A program made the translations under genes and the position numbers. Shown in pieces: positions 24,478 to 36,025 of a DNA stretch of 64,000 nt. The stretch spans positions 1-64,000 of the forward strand of contig WMKJ01000062.1 of the NCBI GenBank assembly GCA_009733715.1, written 5' to 3'. Position 1 is the stretch's first letter. Every line of letters starts with the position of its first letter. Source of the stretch: Herpomyces periplanetae. Taxonomy: Eukaryota > Ascomycota > Laboulbeniomycetes > Herpomycetales > Herpomycetaceae. The notes beneath the pieces are model-generated. The model was not told the DNA's origin. It saw nothing but the letters and a program-made list of their open reading frames with translations, and did no database searches.

Positions 24478-25190
24478 CTACACTCTGATTCTCAAAAGGA
24501 AAAGTTTGAACTGTAAACAAACTTCCGTATTGGGAGGATTTAGGGTGAGCAAAAGGTTCAAGTTGGAATCTGGACAAAATTTAAATATTTCAGTTCCTCG
24601 ATGAATTAATTGTTCAAAGGTTTCACGGTTTGGGTCTTGTTGTAAATTTCGTTTGATGGCAAACTTTACGGGACGGTCTTGACCAGTTTCTTTATTGGTA
24701 CCTGCTAGACGGACATTTTGAATTGAACTACTTTCCTTCAAATAGTCTGTAGCATTAAAGTGTTCTCGTTATTAGTATGATGGCTAACATTCTTAAATTT
24801 TCTTCAACCTACACTGTTTATCTAAACAAACATTGTAAACGTTTTGCAAAATTCCCCGTTTTTTAAAGAATACCCATATGTTTATACCTGCATGTTAACT
24901 CGTTGAACAAAAATTTGCCTATTTTATTTCATATTTCATGTATTCTAGACATACTTTGCGTTAATTACACTTCGAAAATCTTTGTCCTGGGAATATTCTA
25001 ATCCAAGCTGGTTCATATTTAGAACAGTTAAATATGGAAAATAATACGCATATGAAAACCCTTCCACTCTGGCACTATAAGCAGGTTTTGCCCATATCGT
25101 GTATAGTACACTAGGCTGAGCCTTCACCATTACTCTCCATACTGTAAGTAGCATTAACTGTATACAGGTTAGCTTTTTAAATATATCCAT
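24478..25190 (-). CDS. small secreted protein, effector-like family member A
   Basis: Preferred model: exons 25190-24971 and 24746-24478 (GTGTAA donor, TACTAATA branch site, GCTACAG acceptor), 162 aa. The ATG at 25190 opens a signal peptide (MDIFKKLTCIQLMLLTVW, cleaved near VKAQ). The mature part has two aromatic strands (VLYTIWAKP, FSYAYYFPYLTVLNM) and ends with LIHRGTEIFKFCP, 18 residues after its Cys a second Cys, then LQFKLFLLRIRV. Members B and C share this C-terminal pattern. A stronger donor, GTATGT at 24954, lies 16 bp further on but needs another acceptor or a tiny extra exon, so the junction is unsettled. No named family recognised. A role as a host-directed effector is inferred from size, secretion and family behaviour only. 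Confidence 0.6.
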
Positions 25191-28100
25191 ACTATGTCCG
25201 TCCGATCTCCTTTGTAAAGTGTAATGGTATGAGTGTATGTCACCCAAATTTTCACTTCAGTCTAAAACGCCAATCTAACGATTGAATTTTAACAATAATC
25301 AATTATTAAAGGCCATCAACACAATGTATTGTTGACTTTGGGGATAAAATCACTATATATGCAATATTTTATATGAAAATCCAAAACATTATTGTTTAAT
25401 CCTACGTTCAGATAATCTCGACGGGAGCATCTTATTCCTGCATAGATCAATTGTTGATAAATACGGAAGCATACAATTATGCATCGTTTAATTCTAACTC
25501 AACCCCGTATACATATACTATTACATGTGTCTGTCCGCTTATTGATACAATAAGACAATTACTGAAGTTCATCTTGGTTAAATGTCTGTACTATACACCT
25601 GCTTGAATTCACGAAATGATTTTATAGGTTACTTTATTTATTAGTTTATACATTTATCCATGTTTTTAGCTCCATCCTTCACCAATACACACATTATTAC
25701 ACAAATCATGCATACATGATGAGACCATTACCAATTGGCAAAATAATTCCCTAGGTTTCATGCAATGAAAATGTATTCAAGTAGTCCATAAGGTCTCATA
25801 TGCAAGTACACTCGCCCTTTCATTATTTCATTTATCCTTAATCAACCCACCCACATAAATATATCTCATTGTGATTTTGTCATGTGCCCGTATTTTTCCA
25901 TTTTTAAAACGTTATGCACAGTGTAGTTATTACAGTACTTCCATCTGCTATGTTTAATATATAGGCGCAATTCTACTTGTGCAGCATGAAAAAGAGATGG
26001 CATAAACGCTACCTATGTATCCATTATATTAAGCACACACTCAATTTATTTCTTCAAAACATTATAAACTCATTTACTCCATCTTTTACCTAAAATTTGT
26101 CTTTTGATAATTTTATCCACTGCTTTAAATCCTGCAGGTAGTTAGGCTGAGGTTAACATTGGTAAATATACCCACTATTACTCAACTGTACAAAATTAAT
26201 GAATCTATTCTGGTTTTACGGCCAATTTTAACATGTATCAATCCGCCAATTTTCTTTACATGTTAGCCGTAAAATGTCATTTGCTGCCCAAGGGGACAAA
26301 TGGGAGGCGCGGCTTGCTTCGACCTGGTTCGATAATCATTTATCAAGTAGTAGTAGGCTATTGCTACAGTTATTCAATTTGATTACGGAACAAGTTGAGG
26401 TTGGGAGAAGGAGGGGAAAAATTTACTGTGTCCGACGTCAATTATTATAGTTTGACTATGGCAAACTATCTTGCATCTAACACCCGATCACATCTGCATG
26501 TGCAACTCTCAAGGTTTGCCGTACAAATTTACGCTAACTCGATCAGCGTAAACGACTGTTTGATTTCTTAGACTAACTCTTGGTCGCATATGAACCTCGT
26601 CAAGTGTGTACAGCATGCCAGGTTCACAGATGCATAGATGGCGAGCCATTGCATAGGTTTGGCTTAACAAAAGTTTTGTACTTTATCATGTGAACACATA
26701 CCTGGTGTACCAATTGTGTAACTCAACTTTGTTCAATAGGAAACAATTACTCAAAATTGTCGGACCTTAGCCTTGGTATTCCACGTTAACCGAGTGGGGT
26801 CCAGCGGAACGATTAAACTGGATATGTCCTGACTCTAACGCCCATGTTCAAACATGGTAATGGAGAGCTACAGTAAAATTTACCGTGTGATAAGATAACA
26901 CAAAGTTTTACGCAGCTAGGCAGACAAGGTAATTAAAAGTAGTGGTTAAGAGGATGAAAAATATTTAGATATTCTCTAGTGACACACGTATACACGGATT
27001 TCAATGTAAGGTAGATATAATTATATTTAAGGCTGGTATAACCAAATTTTTCGAGTATAGCGCACACTAGCAGGCAAGGTATAGTTGAATAAGTTGGTGG
27101 ATGTGGGAAACGCTATGTGCATCTTGGGGAAACTAAATCCGCAGATCTGCTAATATGCGCCTATAAGACTATTGTGCATGATTAGCACAGCAATTATGCA
27201 TGCATTATGACCAAGTGTAAGCACGTGAAACTAAAAATAGTATTGAGTAGGCTGAAGTATCGCTGCATGAGAAGGATATTCCAAAGGGAATTGTTGTATT
27301 GTGAATAATTAAATAATCGAGTTCGAGTCTATAACTCGACAAGATGTGTAATTAGTGTGTTTCACGCGTAAATGAGGCTGGAAAACTTTAAGAATTGTTC
27401 CTCAGGATAGAAAATGTTGTAAGAACACCAGAGTACGGGTAAAATGTGTTTTACAAGCTAATATTTTGAGCTGCATAAACGCTTAGCTCTTATAACATTG
27501 CTAATATGAAGAAGGTATAGTCGGAACAAACTTGTAGTTTGAGGTGTGTGTGTGTGTGTGTGTGTGCGGCTAAAATAGTTTACATTGTGTATGGAGCAGG
27601 GTATGCTGGACTAGCTAAGACTTAAAACGTCATATGGGTTCACATGAGATTGTCAAGTGTAGCAAGATGTATACAAAATACTGGTGAAGTAAGGAATGCG
27701 GTATGTTGACTCACACGTCGGAATATAGTAAGGAAAAGATTTACGTCCCACGGATAGGATGATCAAGCATCAGTAAAATTTACAATATCACATTGGGAAA
27801 ATCCACACCAGTGGGAAAAGAGATGACAATTTCTTATCTAACTAACTGAGGATGCGTAGTGCTCTACAATAGTTATATAAAATCTACAAAGGCTAAAACT
27901 AGTAATAACACGATACCCCCAAAGACGGATTAACATCCGCAGTCAGCCCTAGCGAATATGGAAGGCAAGGAAATAGAGTTGTGACAATTAGCTTCCATTT
28001 AAGTTTGACAGGGCAAAATTAGGGGATGGAACCAGCGCATTTGAGTAACATAACCAAATGAGCACGTCGAGGGAGTAAAAAATAACATTCTAGAAGAAAA

Positions 28101-28418
28101 ACGAGACGAAATTGGTTTTTTTTTTTGATAAATGAAACGAAGTGGAGAAATGTGCACTTGCAGAGATATTCCGAAATGGGAAAAAGTGCACACGGAATCG
28201 TATAGATTGTTTTCAAACATTCATCTGGCATTTGTTTATGCATCACGTATATCGCAACATATATTACGTATCATGATGTAAATTTTTAGGGGAAATATTT
28301 CAAGCCAACATTCAATTGTAGGTAGAAAGCTATAAGTAAGTGAATTGAGCATATTGGAAATGGGAATAAAGGGAAAGGGTCGTATAAGGGATTTGAATTT
28401 TTAATGGATCGGAAAAAT
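25191..28418. other. 3.2-kb gene-free region
   Basis: No supported gene on either strand. It contains a (TG)n microsatellite. AT content is higher than in the genes, and the few open frames near 27999-28246 overlap each other and lack motifs. It separates secreted protein A from the M16 peptidase gene. Confidence 0.45.
27543..27566 (+). repeat. (TG)n microsatellite
   Basis: About twelve TG units in an otherwise gene-free stretch. Confidence 0.85.
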
Positions 28419-31400
28419 TCAGGAGATAGAATTTTCAGAAACGGACTCATTGGCAATGGGTTGAGGAACGTATTTCTGGATAAATTGATCGTAGGTGAGG
28501 ATATGGGAGTTAGTGTAAGGTGGCATGGTAAAATTTGAGAAGGGGGAAGGGCCGGAAAGGGATTTAGCGATATTTTGGGCGGAATTGACGGGACATGAGA
28601 TAATACTGGTGGCAGTAGCTTCGCTAAATAGGGGTACAACATAGTTGTGTACGAGATCATTAAGTTCCGCACTGGTAAATGGTTTGACGGGTTTGCGTAA
28701 GACTTCATCAGGATCAATAGTTTTGGATCCACCGGCAAAAAGAATGCTGTGACGGCGAGTGTGATAGAGACTACTGCTGGTTGCTCGACTGTTTAAGATG
28801 TCACTCGTAATAAAATTTGTAGCGGTAATAGCATCAGCATCTGTAAAATTTGAAGCGCCAGTTGCGTATTTCTGGGCAACTGCACGAACGGCAGTGAGGG
28901 CGGCAACGGGATCAGTTGAATGAATAATGCTGCAGGAAATTAGACCGGAAAAATATTCATTGTATACGTGAAGAGCGTAGGCCAAACCGCTTACACGGAC
29001 GGCTTCCAATAATGGCATGTTAATGTTAGACAAAAATTGCAAGAAGGCATCGAACCGGTCAGTTTCAATTTCTGTCATGTAAGCCCTTCCACGAGCAAAT
29101 ACGCGAATTTCTGATGAATCGAGATTTTCATATGGCATAATTATGGTTAGGTTCCCGACTGGTAAGGGACTAACAGGTAAGGTTGCATCATCGAGGGAAT
29201 GTGAAAAATTCTGAGCCATGGGAACGGTAAAGTTTTCGTATGAGCCATAGTCACGGGTAATACGATCAGAGAAAGATTTTAGTACACCGTGAATATTGGG
29301 GATATCCTTAATAGGACCGCGTACAATGATGACGGTATCCTCTGAACGGATGATTTTACTGCGCAGAGCATTGAGTTTGTTGATAAAATCTTCAGCGTTT
29401 GCATTGAGCTCACGTAGAGATCGAGCGATGGTCCGGTGGGAGATGATATCGTTGTTAACAAATCTTGGAGAGTTTGGCAAAGTGTTGACATAAGTTTGAA
29501 CGGAAAACACTTTGGTTGCAGCAACGACCATGGAACGTGCGGCTGATAGTAGGGAAGTTTCAAGGATGGATTTTAGAGATTCTTTATCATATCTGACGCC
29601 GAAGTAAAAGGATTCAACCCAACTCATAATATCGGCAAATTGTTTTGGATTACCCTCTAGAGTTAAGCTTGCGGTGTACGGACCGGAAACAACGGCGAAG
29701 TTTTTGTCGGACAATTGATTTAAGGATTCTCTAACTCCGGAAGCGTTTAATAGTTGCCCCTTGTACTCATATGGGACGTCGAAGAAAGATTTCATTAGAG
29801 TACTGAAGAGGTGATATTCATCCTGAGAGAGGGTGAGATTTCTAAAGGTTACCTCAAGACGGGTAGAAACACCATCAATATCGAAGAATAAAATGGGTAA
29901 ATCTAAGCCTGTGAGGCCCATTTTTTCTATATCTTTGTTAAATTGGATGCCGGTGCCTTCGGGAATAGTGTGGGTAAACCGATTTTTCCAGGTTGAAGTG
30001 AAGCCATAGGGTAGGCTGGGTAATTCGTTAATGGTGTTACTGATGTCGGTTAAATGGGGAGGAAGAAAAGCCTGGGGAGGGCCGGTATACTTATTTAGAG
30101 AGCGGAAATTTTTGACACGATCGTCAATGGCCTTTTGTTGGTCCGGGGATAATTTGGAAGCGCGATCTTTGGCTCGAAGTTTTTCGTCTTCTTGAATTTT
30201 GTTGGCCAATTCTGTGGAATACTTGGAAATGAGTACATACTGGGGAGTTTTAATGGTTACTAAACCGAATAATTCAGTCCATTGGTCCTGGGTCCAGGTT
30301 TTTAATTCTTCGGCCATTTGATCGGATTTGGCGTAGTCACGGATATAGGTGCCATTTTTACCGTGATACAAAAAGTCCTTAAGAGCAAGTCGGGGGTGTT
30401 CAGAATGTATATTTGCGACGGTGGAGCGTCTTCGGACCGTAACAGAGTTTAGAGCAGCGTGGATGGAGGATAGTTTTAGCTTTTCATTGTACATATTTTG
30501 GACCATTTGTTGATAGGCTTTGTAGGTTTTTTCAGTTTGATTAATGGCAACACCGTACAAATTGATGTTTATGTTAAATTGGCTAATAAGTTCAGATATG
30601 CTTAAAACTTCGGTGGCCAATTTTTCCTTGGTAACCATGGTAGTGTAGAAGGGGGAGAAATGATCTCTTGAGAGATAATCATCCAAAACTTCTAGGGCCA
30701 TTTCATAGAGGGGAGTTCTTGGTAAATCTACCCAATTTGCTATGATGATGGTTGCGGACTCGGAGGTTGCAGCGGGAACATCTATAACGAAAATTTTAGT
30801 TTCATTGAGGGGGGCAGGAGGGATAAGAAATCCGGGGGTCGGTAGAGGGGGGAATTTCTCTCTCCAGTCGGAAGGGGGACTGGGAGGGGTAGATGGTGGT
30901 GATGACGAAATGTTGGATAGGGGGAGGGATTGGTTATCTGGAATGCTGCGGGGAGTTAGTAGAGGGGAATTAATAGGAAGATTTTTGTCGTCCAAGGCAA
31001 TATCGGTATCAGGAAGCGTGATGGTATTGTTGGCAGCATTGGGGCATTCAGAGAAGTCGATTGTGATATTTTTACCTAAGAATAGAACGTCTTCAATGGC
31101 AGAAAGAGCACGAAGGACAGTGGGAATGTCGAAGTTTCCGGTGAGAGTTAGTTGACTGTTTTGCGGTTTGTAAAATTTTTTGTGGAATTCTTTAATGGAA
31201 TCTAGGGTTAAATTTTGGCGCATGGCAGGAGGATAGCCACCAGAAGCATAATAGTATGCACTAGTGGCAGGATTCATGATACGATTGAGTTCTCTTAATT
31301 CATTGGAATAAGCATTGGAGTAATAGGCGACCATTTCATTATAGGCGATACCTTTATCGAAACCGTCGCCATCGACGAAATGAACTTCGGTGGTGAAAGT

Positions 31401-31919
31401 TTCTTCCTTTAGAATTGGTCTAAAGATATGGTCCATGTATAATAGCGTGAATTGTAATAAAGAATCGAGTGAATTACCGAAGGCAAAGTAGATTGTCCAA
31501 GGGAGACCAGTAGCAGCGTTAAATTTCAAACCCTCACGATGAGCCCATTCGTAAAAGTGTCTTGGGTAGGGAGAAAGTTGGGAGTCGAAAAAGATCATGT
31601 GTTCTAGGGAATGGGCCTCACCGGCATCACCCCAAGGCTCTGTGATGACATTAATGCTGAGACGATGGTTGGTTGTCTTGGTATCGCCTAGACCAACGAT
31701 AAGGCCGGTTCGTTTGGATTGATAAGTTGACATGTTCATGACAGGAGTGGATAAGTCGGGAGGGGAGATGAGGAGGAAGCGAGAGGCGGGATCATCCGTA
31801 ACGGAGTCGAATAGCTTTCGGATTGGATTACAATTTTGATCAGCATTTGGGGTAGGTTGACCAGTAATGCGGTGGACTAGGCCCAAGGCCAGTAGTATGG
31901 TATTGATTGGAGCTATCAT
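28419..31919 (-). CDS. secretory-pathway M16 zinc metallopeptidase, presequence-protease-like (M16C)
   Basis: Single exon, 1166 aa. M16C enzymes (PreP/Cym1) enclose and cut short peptides in a two-halved chamber. Seen: the inverted zinc motif AHSLEHM with ligands His103 and His107 and catalytic Glu106, and the third ligand Glu195 in KGIAYNEMV, matching the GVVYNEM of Cym1, so the active site looks intact. Instead of a basic mitochondrial presequence it opens with a hydrophobic signal peptide (MIAPINTILLALGLVHRITG, cut near GQP). It has many Asn-X-Ser/Thr sites (for example NMS, NIT, NNT, NLT), which fits a secreted or vacuolar enzyme. A Pro/Ser-rich insert near 305-365 probably forms the hinge between the halves. 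It lies between two secreted-protein genes on the same strand. Possible jobs are host-peptide or self-peptide breakdown (inference). Confidence 0.88.
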   Translation of the reverse strand: MIAPINTILLALGLVHRITGQPTPNADQNCNPIRKLFDSVTDDPASRFLLISPPDLSTPVMNMSTYQSKRTGLIVGLGDTKTTNHRLSINVITEPWGDAGEAHSLEHMIFFDSQLSPYPRHFYEWAHREGLKFNAATGLPWTIYFAFGNSLDSLLQFTLLYMDHIFRPILKEETFTTEVHFVDGDGFDKGIAYNEMVAYYSNAYSNELRELNRIMNPATSAYYYASGGYPPAMRQNLTLDSIKEFHKKFYKPQNSQLTLTGNFDIPTVLRALSAIEDVLFLGKNITIDFSECPNAANNTITLPDTDIALDDKNLPINSPLLTPRSIPDNQSLPLSNISSSPPSTPPSPPSDWREKFPPLPTPGFLIPPAPLNETKIFVIDVPAATSESATIIIANWVDLPRTPLYEMALEVLDDYLSRDHFSPFYTTMVTKEKLATEVLSISELISQFNININLYGVAINQTEKTYKAYQQMVQNMYNEKLKLSSIHAALNSVTVRRRSTVANIHSEHPRLALKDFLYHGKNGTYIRDYAKSDQMAEELKTWTQDQWTELFGLVTIKTPQYVLISKYSTELANKIQEDEKLRAKDRASKLSPDQQKAIDDRVKNFRSLNKYTGPPQAFLPPHLTDISNTINELPSLPYGFTSTWKNRFTHTIPEGTGIQFNKDIEKMGLTGLDLPILFFDIDGVSTRLEVTFRNLTLSQDEYHLFSTLMKSFFDVPYEYKGQLLNASGVRESLNQLSDKNFAVVSGPYTASLTLEGNPKQFADIMSWVESFYFGVRYDKESLKSILETSLLSAARSMVVAATKVFSVQTYVNTLPNSPRFVNNDIISHRTIARSLRELNANAEDFINKLNALRSKIIRSEDTVIIVRGPIKDIPNIHGVLKSFSDRITRDYGSYENFTVPMAQNFSHSLDDATLPVSPLPVGNLTIIMPYENLDSSEIRVFARGRAYMTEIETDRFDAFLQFLSNINMPLLEAVRVSGLAYALHVYNEYFSGLISCSIIHSTDPVAALTAVRAVAQKYATGASNFTDADAITATNFITSDILNSRATSSSLYHTRRHSILFAGGSKTIDPDEVLRKPVKPFTSAELNDLVHNYVVPLFSEATATSIISCPVNSAQNIAKSLSGPSPFSNFTMPPYTNSHILTYDQFIQKYVPQPIANESVSENSIS

Positions 31920-31958
31920 GGTTGGAAGAAGTAGTAGTTAAGGGAGATTGAGTGGGTG

Positions 31959-31965
31959 TATATAA
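31959..31965 (-). promoter_or_regulatory. TATA-like element of the M16 peptidase gene
   Basis: TTATATA on the minus strand about 40 bp upstream of the ATG. The 218 nt upstream of the ATG have no other minus-strand ATG. The element is nearly symmetrical, so strand and use are uncertain. Confidence 0.35.
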
Positions 31966-32319
31966 GAATTGGGAGTGAAGGTGAAAGAGAAAGTGGATTA
32001 AAGGAGTTGTGGTTAGCGATGAAATGGAGAGATGGAGGAGAGGTGAGACTGGGTTAAATAGTACGGCGGTAAAGTCTAGATTGTAGGTTGGTGGATGGAT
32101 GGGTGGATAAAAGAAGCAGGGTAAAAACCAAAATTCGCATTTACAACATACCTTAATTGCACTTGTGTTCACATAAAATATGCGGAGGACTGGAGAATTC
32201 GGCAAATATAGTTTACAGCCACTAAATTAAGTAAAGTAAAGCTAGTTAACACGGGTTTCAAAGGAGGCTCAGTTTATTTTTAGTAGTAAAATGATGCAAT
32301 GAAATCTGAATGGGTGAGT

Positions 32320-32346
32320 AGATGGATGGATGGATGGATGGATGGA
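32320..32346 (+). repeat. (GATG)n microsatellite
   Basis: Six to seven GATG units in tandem. Confidence 0.85.
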
Positions 32347-33320
32347 GTATGAGTATGTGCAGGAACTTACAGAATGAATACTTGAGATAACGAAGGTGGA
32401 AGAATGTTGGCTGTAAAGATAGGTAGAGTATATTTGCATGGGAGATGTTGTATAGGGGGGGGGATGTTTAATTGAGCTATACTTAATTGGAATAAGTGAG
32501 GTATAGTATGAAAAGAGAGGATGAGTGGATTGGATGGAGTAAAGGATTTGGGATAATGATTGGCAGATAAGAGGGGTTAGATTGTTGATGTATATGGTGG
32601 AAAGGGAAGAGAATGAAATAGATGGTACACAGCTTGGACGTGAGCGAGTGCGGAGGAGGGCAAAGCTAAGACATGGAATGGATACGCCCTGCAAAGGATA
32701 CTCGTAGCGGTGTAAAGTGGATGGTAGTTGGAAGTAGGTGACAATCTAACTTGTTTGCATTAACATAGAAGAAGATAGAGTAAGATTAGCATGGGAAACT
32801 GTTGTAAGATGGGACAGGACGAGATGGGATAGCATGACATGGTAAGACTAAAGAGTTTTGGATGAATTATGAAGATGCAATTTGGATTCTGCATGGTGAA
32901 TATTTGGGCGGGCTAGGTGGCACATGTTTTTGGTAAAACTTGTCCCGAGTTTGATCTTGTTGACTAGTATTTGCGCAAAGGGAAAAATCAGGGGATGATT
33001 GGCCATTTTGCAACGTGATGAATATGGGGAGTTTCTAGGTTTAGGTAAAAGATTGAGCTATGATGATAATATTGCATGGAAGGTAAGAATAGGCCGAATG
33101 TTTTTTGGGTGTATTGTAGAAGATTAAGTTGGGTTCGAGAAGCCTTAGGATGAAAGTGGTTATATTGGACGGTGAAGTATAGATAAGGTTAGTGTGATAA
33201 AGTAGGCTTTATTCTCACAGGTAGATTAAATTAGAAGAGAGATGCAGTTTACCTAATGGAAGAGAGAGGTAAAGTCGTGATAATGAAAGATTGTTTGTAG
33301 AGGGCGAGGAAACGTAGGAA

Positions 33321-33354
33321 GAAGAGGAGGAGGAGGAGGAGGAGGAGGAGGAGG
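33321..33354 (+). repeat. (GGA)n microsatellite
   Basis: About ten GGA units in tandem within a purine-rich stretch. Confidence 0.85.
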
Positions 33355-33757
33355 TTTGGTGGCAAATAACATGAAATTTGGGAAATGGTATCTCGAAGTT
33401 TATCGACGCTTGGTTGGGTATAATCCTGGTTATAAAAAGGGAAAATTATTGCTGCGCCTTGTCTGGTTGAAGGGGTGTAAGGCTAATTAGAAAGGGAATG
33501 AAAGCAGAGTAAACCAACAGCTGAATTTGAAGTAGAATTCAGGATTTCCGGCTTGGGAAAAATGACGATAGTGTCTGAGGTCAAGATTCGGGCGCACGGC
33601 TGGATTAGTGGGTTTGAATTGGGAGAGTCACGATGGATGATAAAAAAGAGTTGGATTGTTGAGACTACAGGCTGGAACTTGCAATGTTGAAGACTTTTCT
33701 GCTGGGTGTACGATATTTGAGCATACAGTAAAGAGTAAATGCACTGGCAAACCTTGA

Positions 33758-34712
33758 CTAGACTCTGATAATCCTCAATCGAAATTTCAAGCAATACCTG
33801 TCTCTAGTCTGCTTTGTAGCTAAAAAATACTCGCTTTTCTCGCTGCGATACGGACAGAAATAATAAAGCTCACTTCCCCTTCTTACCAAATAAGTACTAC
33901 TCAAATCGTCTTTATTCTTATATCGATATATGAATTTTTCTTCTCCTGGTCTCTTGTGAGATCCTAATCGGATTGCAGATTGCAAAACCTCCTTAGAGTT
34001 GATTCTCCCGCTCGGAGAACGGATTCTGTATACATGTTCTACCAATCCCTACACGTTACCCACGATTCTAAATTATGCTTCTTTGCCCATTACTTACCCC
34101 AAACTTCGCTGTTCAAGGTTTTTCCCAAGAGTTCATCGTTCATATTCATCGTGAATATCGTACTGAGGTACTCAAGTCAGCCATAATGTTCTCTTTTTGC
34201 GCCGAGTTCATCCGCCTGCATATTTGCCTACTTGTAATTATTCCACTTGGTCTTGCCCGTCTCTTTTGGAGATGTCGAAATCAGAATATATCCCTCGGAA
34301 TTCGTCCTAACAAATTTACTCCTCCAATCCACTACCAAAATAGATGACATTTGTCCGTCCGGCAGAGGTGAAAGAGCAAATTTGAACCTCATTTTAACTG
34401 AATTAACCCTCAATTTCGTCAGTTGACACTGTTAACAAATACACCTTTCCGGAAAATTTCCCCAGATTTACATTCTTGGACGTTGCCTTCATCGTCTATA
34501 TATTTTTCAGTATTCTCCAAAGAGGATTTCTGTATGCTAATAGCGACATTTTGCCCTCCACCGCAACGTTTCTCAGTGGATTTTACCCTTTTTATCGAAA
34601 GATCCAACGGCTCTTCTTGTAAACCCGATTGTCCCAACACAAGTTGAATCACACCAATAAATTTATACACCAAGCATATCCAAACTATCTTGTTCATCAG
34701 TCTAAACTTCAT
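33758..34712 (-). CDS. small secreted protein, effector-like family member B
   Basis: Model: exons 34712-34445, 34397-34320 and 34038-33758, phases consistent, 208 aa. Intron 1 is 47 nt with a CTGAC branch site. Seen: signal peptide MNKIVWICLVYKFIGVIQLVLG (start MKFRL.. at 34712); a linker with two Cys (KRCGGG, VQECKSG); then MRFKFALSPLPDG, strand SSILVVDW, HVYRIRSPSGRIN, and the C-terminus LVRRGSELYYFCP, 20 residues to the next Cys, LKFRLRIIRV. The exon 2/3 join makes the hairpin region line up with member C with one residue difference, which is why I chose it over nearby junctions. If intron 2 (281 nt) is retained, the frame runs 30 more codons to a stop at 34228, giving a 145-residue form without the Cys-pair end. 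A TATA-like GTATAAGG lies about 80 bp upstream. No known domain recognised. Confidence 0.6.
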
Positions 34713-34788
34713 TTTTTCTTTATTCACATATGCTTTAGGCTAATTCTGCTTTCTTGTATGTTTACCCCCGAGTTTTTTGTACTTTTAC

Positions 34789-34796
34789 CCTTATAC
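34789..34796 (-). promoter_or_regulatory. TATA-like element of secreted protein B
   Basis: GTATAAGG on the minus strand, about 80 bp upstream of the ATG at 34712. Confidence 0.35.
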
Positions 34797-35079
34797 CCTT
34801 GGATTTATTCCCTCTTCTCCCCGTCTCCAAACATAATTCTCTCTCCATTTCGCCTTCAAAGTCACATCCACCCACCCAATCTTGTGGATAATTTCCCCCA
34901 TACATCCCAAAATTACATATCCTGTTATCCTTAATCGTTAACCTGTAAAATAAGCTTATGAATAAAACCCGTTAATACTCATCGGTTAACTACTCTTCAT
35001 CTCCCAATAATACATCATAGCCCATATACCATACAGTATGCAAGATTCTCTAATCCAAACTCTACCCTAGACAACGTCC

Positions 35080-35510
35080 CGGCATTATCTGCCCTATTCG
35101 AATCTTATAACATCTTTAATAATTCCGTTATTCACTTCTACCATCCGCGTTTTTCCTTTCCAGAAACATACTCCTAAAATTTCATCTTTAACTTCACCCC
35201 CAGAATATCCTCAACGTAAACGTTACATCAATCGTTAAAACTACGTATCCAACCAACAATTTTCCATTTATTCCTCCCCCCCCTATGACCTGCGCTGCAT
35301 CTTCTTCAATACTCAAGTTAATCCCTAAGCAGAACTCTCCATTATGTAAATTAATCTCAAAATATATTCCACCCTTTTCCACAAACTTAATGCTATTCCA
35401 AAAGCTTCCCTTCCACCACCCTATACTTAAACCGTCAACACTGCATAATTATGTTTTGCATCGTCAAAGACTGCCAAAATAGTAACCATTTTGTCATTGA
35501 AACATTCCTT
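35080..35510 (-). pseudogene. broken relic of the small secreted protein family
   Basis: Treated as a fossil. It keeps a signal-peptide-like beginning, a hairpin region of the family type (IKFVEKGGIYFEINLHNGEF, comparable to LFVVTRRKQRIYIDREGRF in member C) and a short C-terminal-like piece with a Cys. At least two breaks. It lies just upstream of member B on the same strand, which suggests an old tandem duplicate. Age looks moderate, since long parts remain open. Confidence 0.45.
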
Positions 35511-35769
35511 TCAGCTACAAGTGTAAAATATTACCAAATACATACTTCAATCTCTCGCCTTCTACAACACTTGTATAATAGATCATTTTATACCATCCCA
35601 TGATAAGCTAATTGCCGTATCTGCGCTAAACTACCCCACCCTTTACATTATATTTATCATCTTAATTCCTCTCTGATTTACAATTATTCAGAATGCCACA
35701 TGGTTCAAGGTGTCCCTGACTCTGGCTCGCTTTGGTAAAATATAATGAATTCATTTACTTTGTTTCGCA

Positions 35770-36025
35770 CTAAATCCTTTTCAAGTCATAGATTCTACAT
35801 CCTCTTTTACTATTCATCCCAATACATATCAATTCTATAATTGCTATATTTAGCTCGTTATTTATGTCTTTATATCCGTATAATCTATGCAAGTCCGAAT
35901 ATTTTAACCCTATTGCAAACTCTGAGTTCCAGTTAAATACTTTCTTGATGTGCATACTATCTACTACGCAATACCCAAATTTATTATCCTTGAATATATA
36001 CAATCTAACCCATATTCTAAACAAA
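35770..36025 (-). pseudogene. isolated C-terminal exon of the secreted protein family
   Basis: An uninterrupted 84-codon frame preceded by a TTTGTTTAG acceptor-like site. RLYIFKDNKFGYCVV aligns without gaps to RIYIDREGRFSIHRK of member C, and the end RGCRIYDLKRI matches the C-x-[KR]-[FY] tails of the intact members. I could not find a signal-peptide exon upstream with a good donor in phase. It may be the last exon of a working gene or an orphan. Confidence 0.4.

Larger units (their letters stand above)
31966..33757. other. intergenic with simple repeats, no gene seen
   Basis: Purine-rich on the plus strand near the M16 gene, with two microsatellites (GATG and GGA). Open frames at 31840-32205, 32269-32694 and 33483-33794 (all minus) are low-complexity or reflect the repeats. 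Confidence 0.45.

Noticed and set aside
29279-31155. Other-frame open readings inside the M16 peptidase gene
   Set aside because: Shadows of the 1166-codon frame, without motifs of their own.
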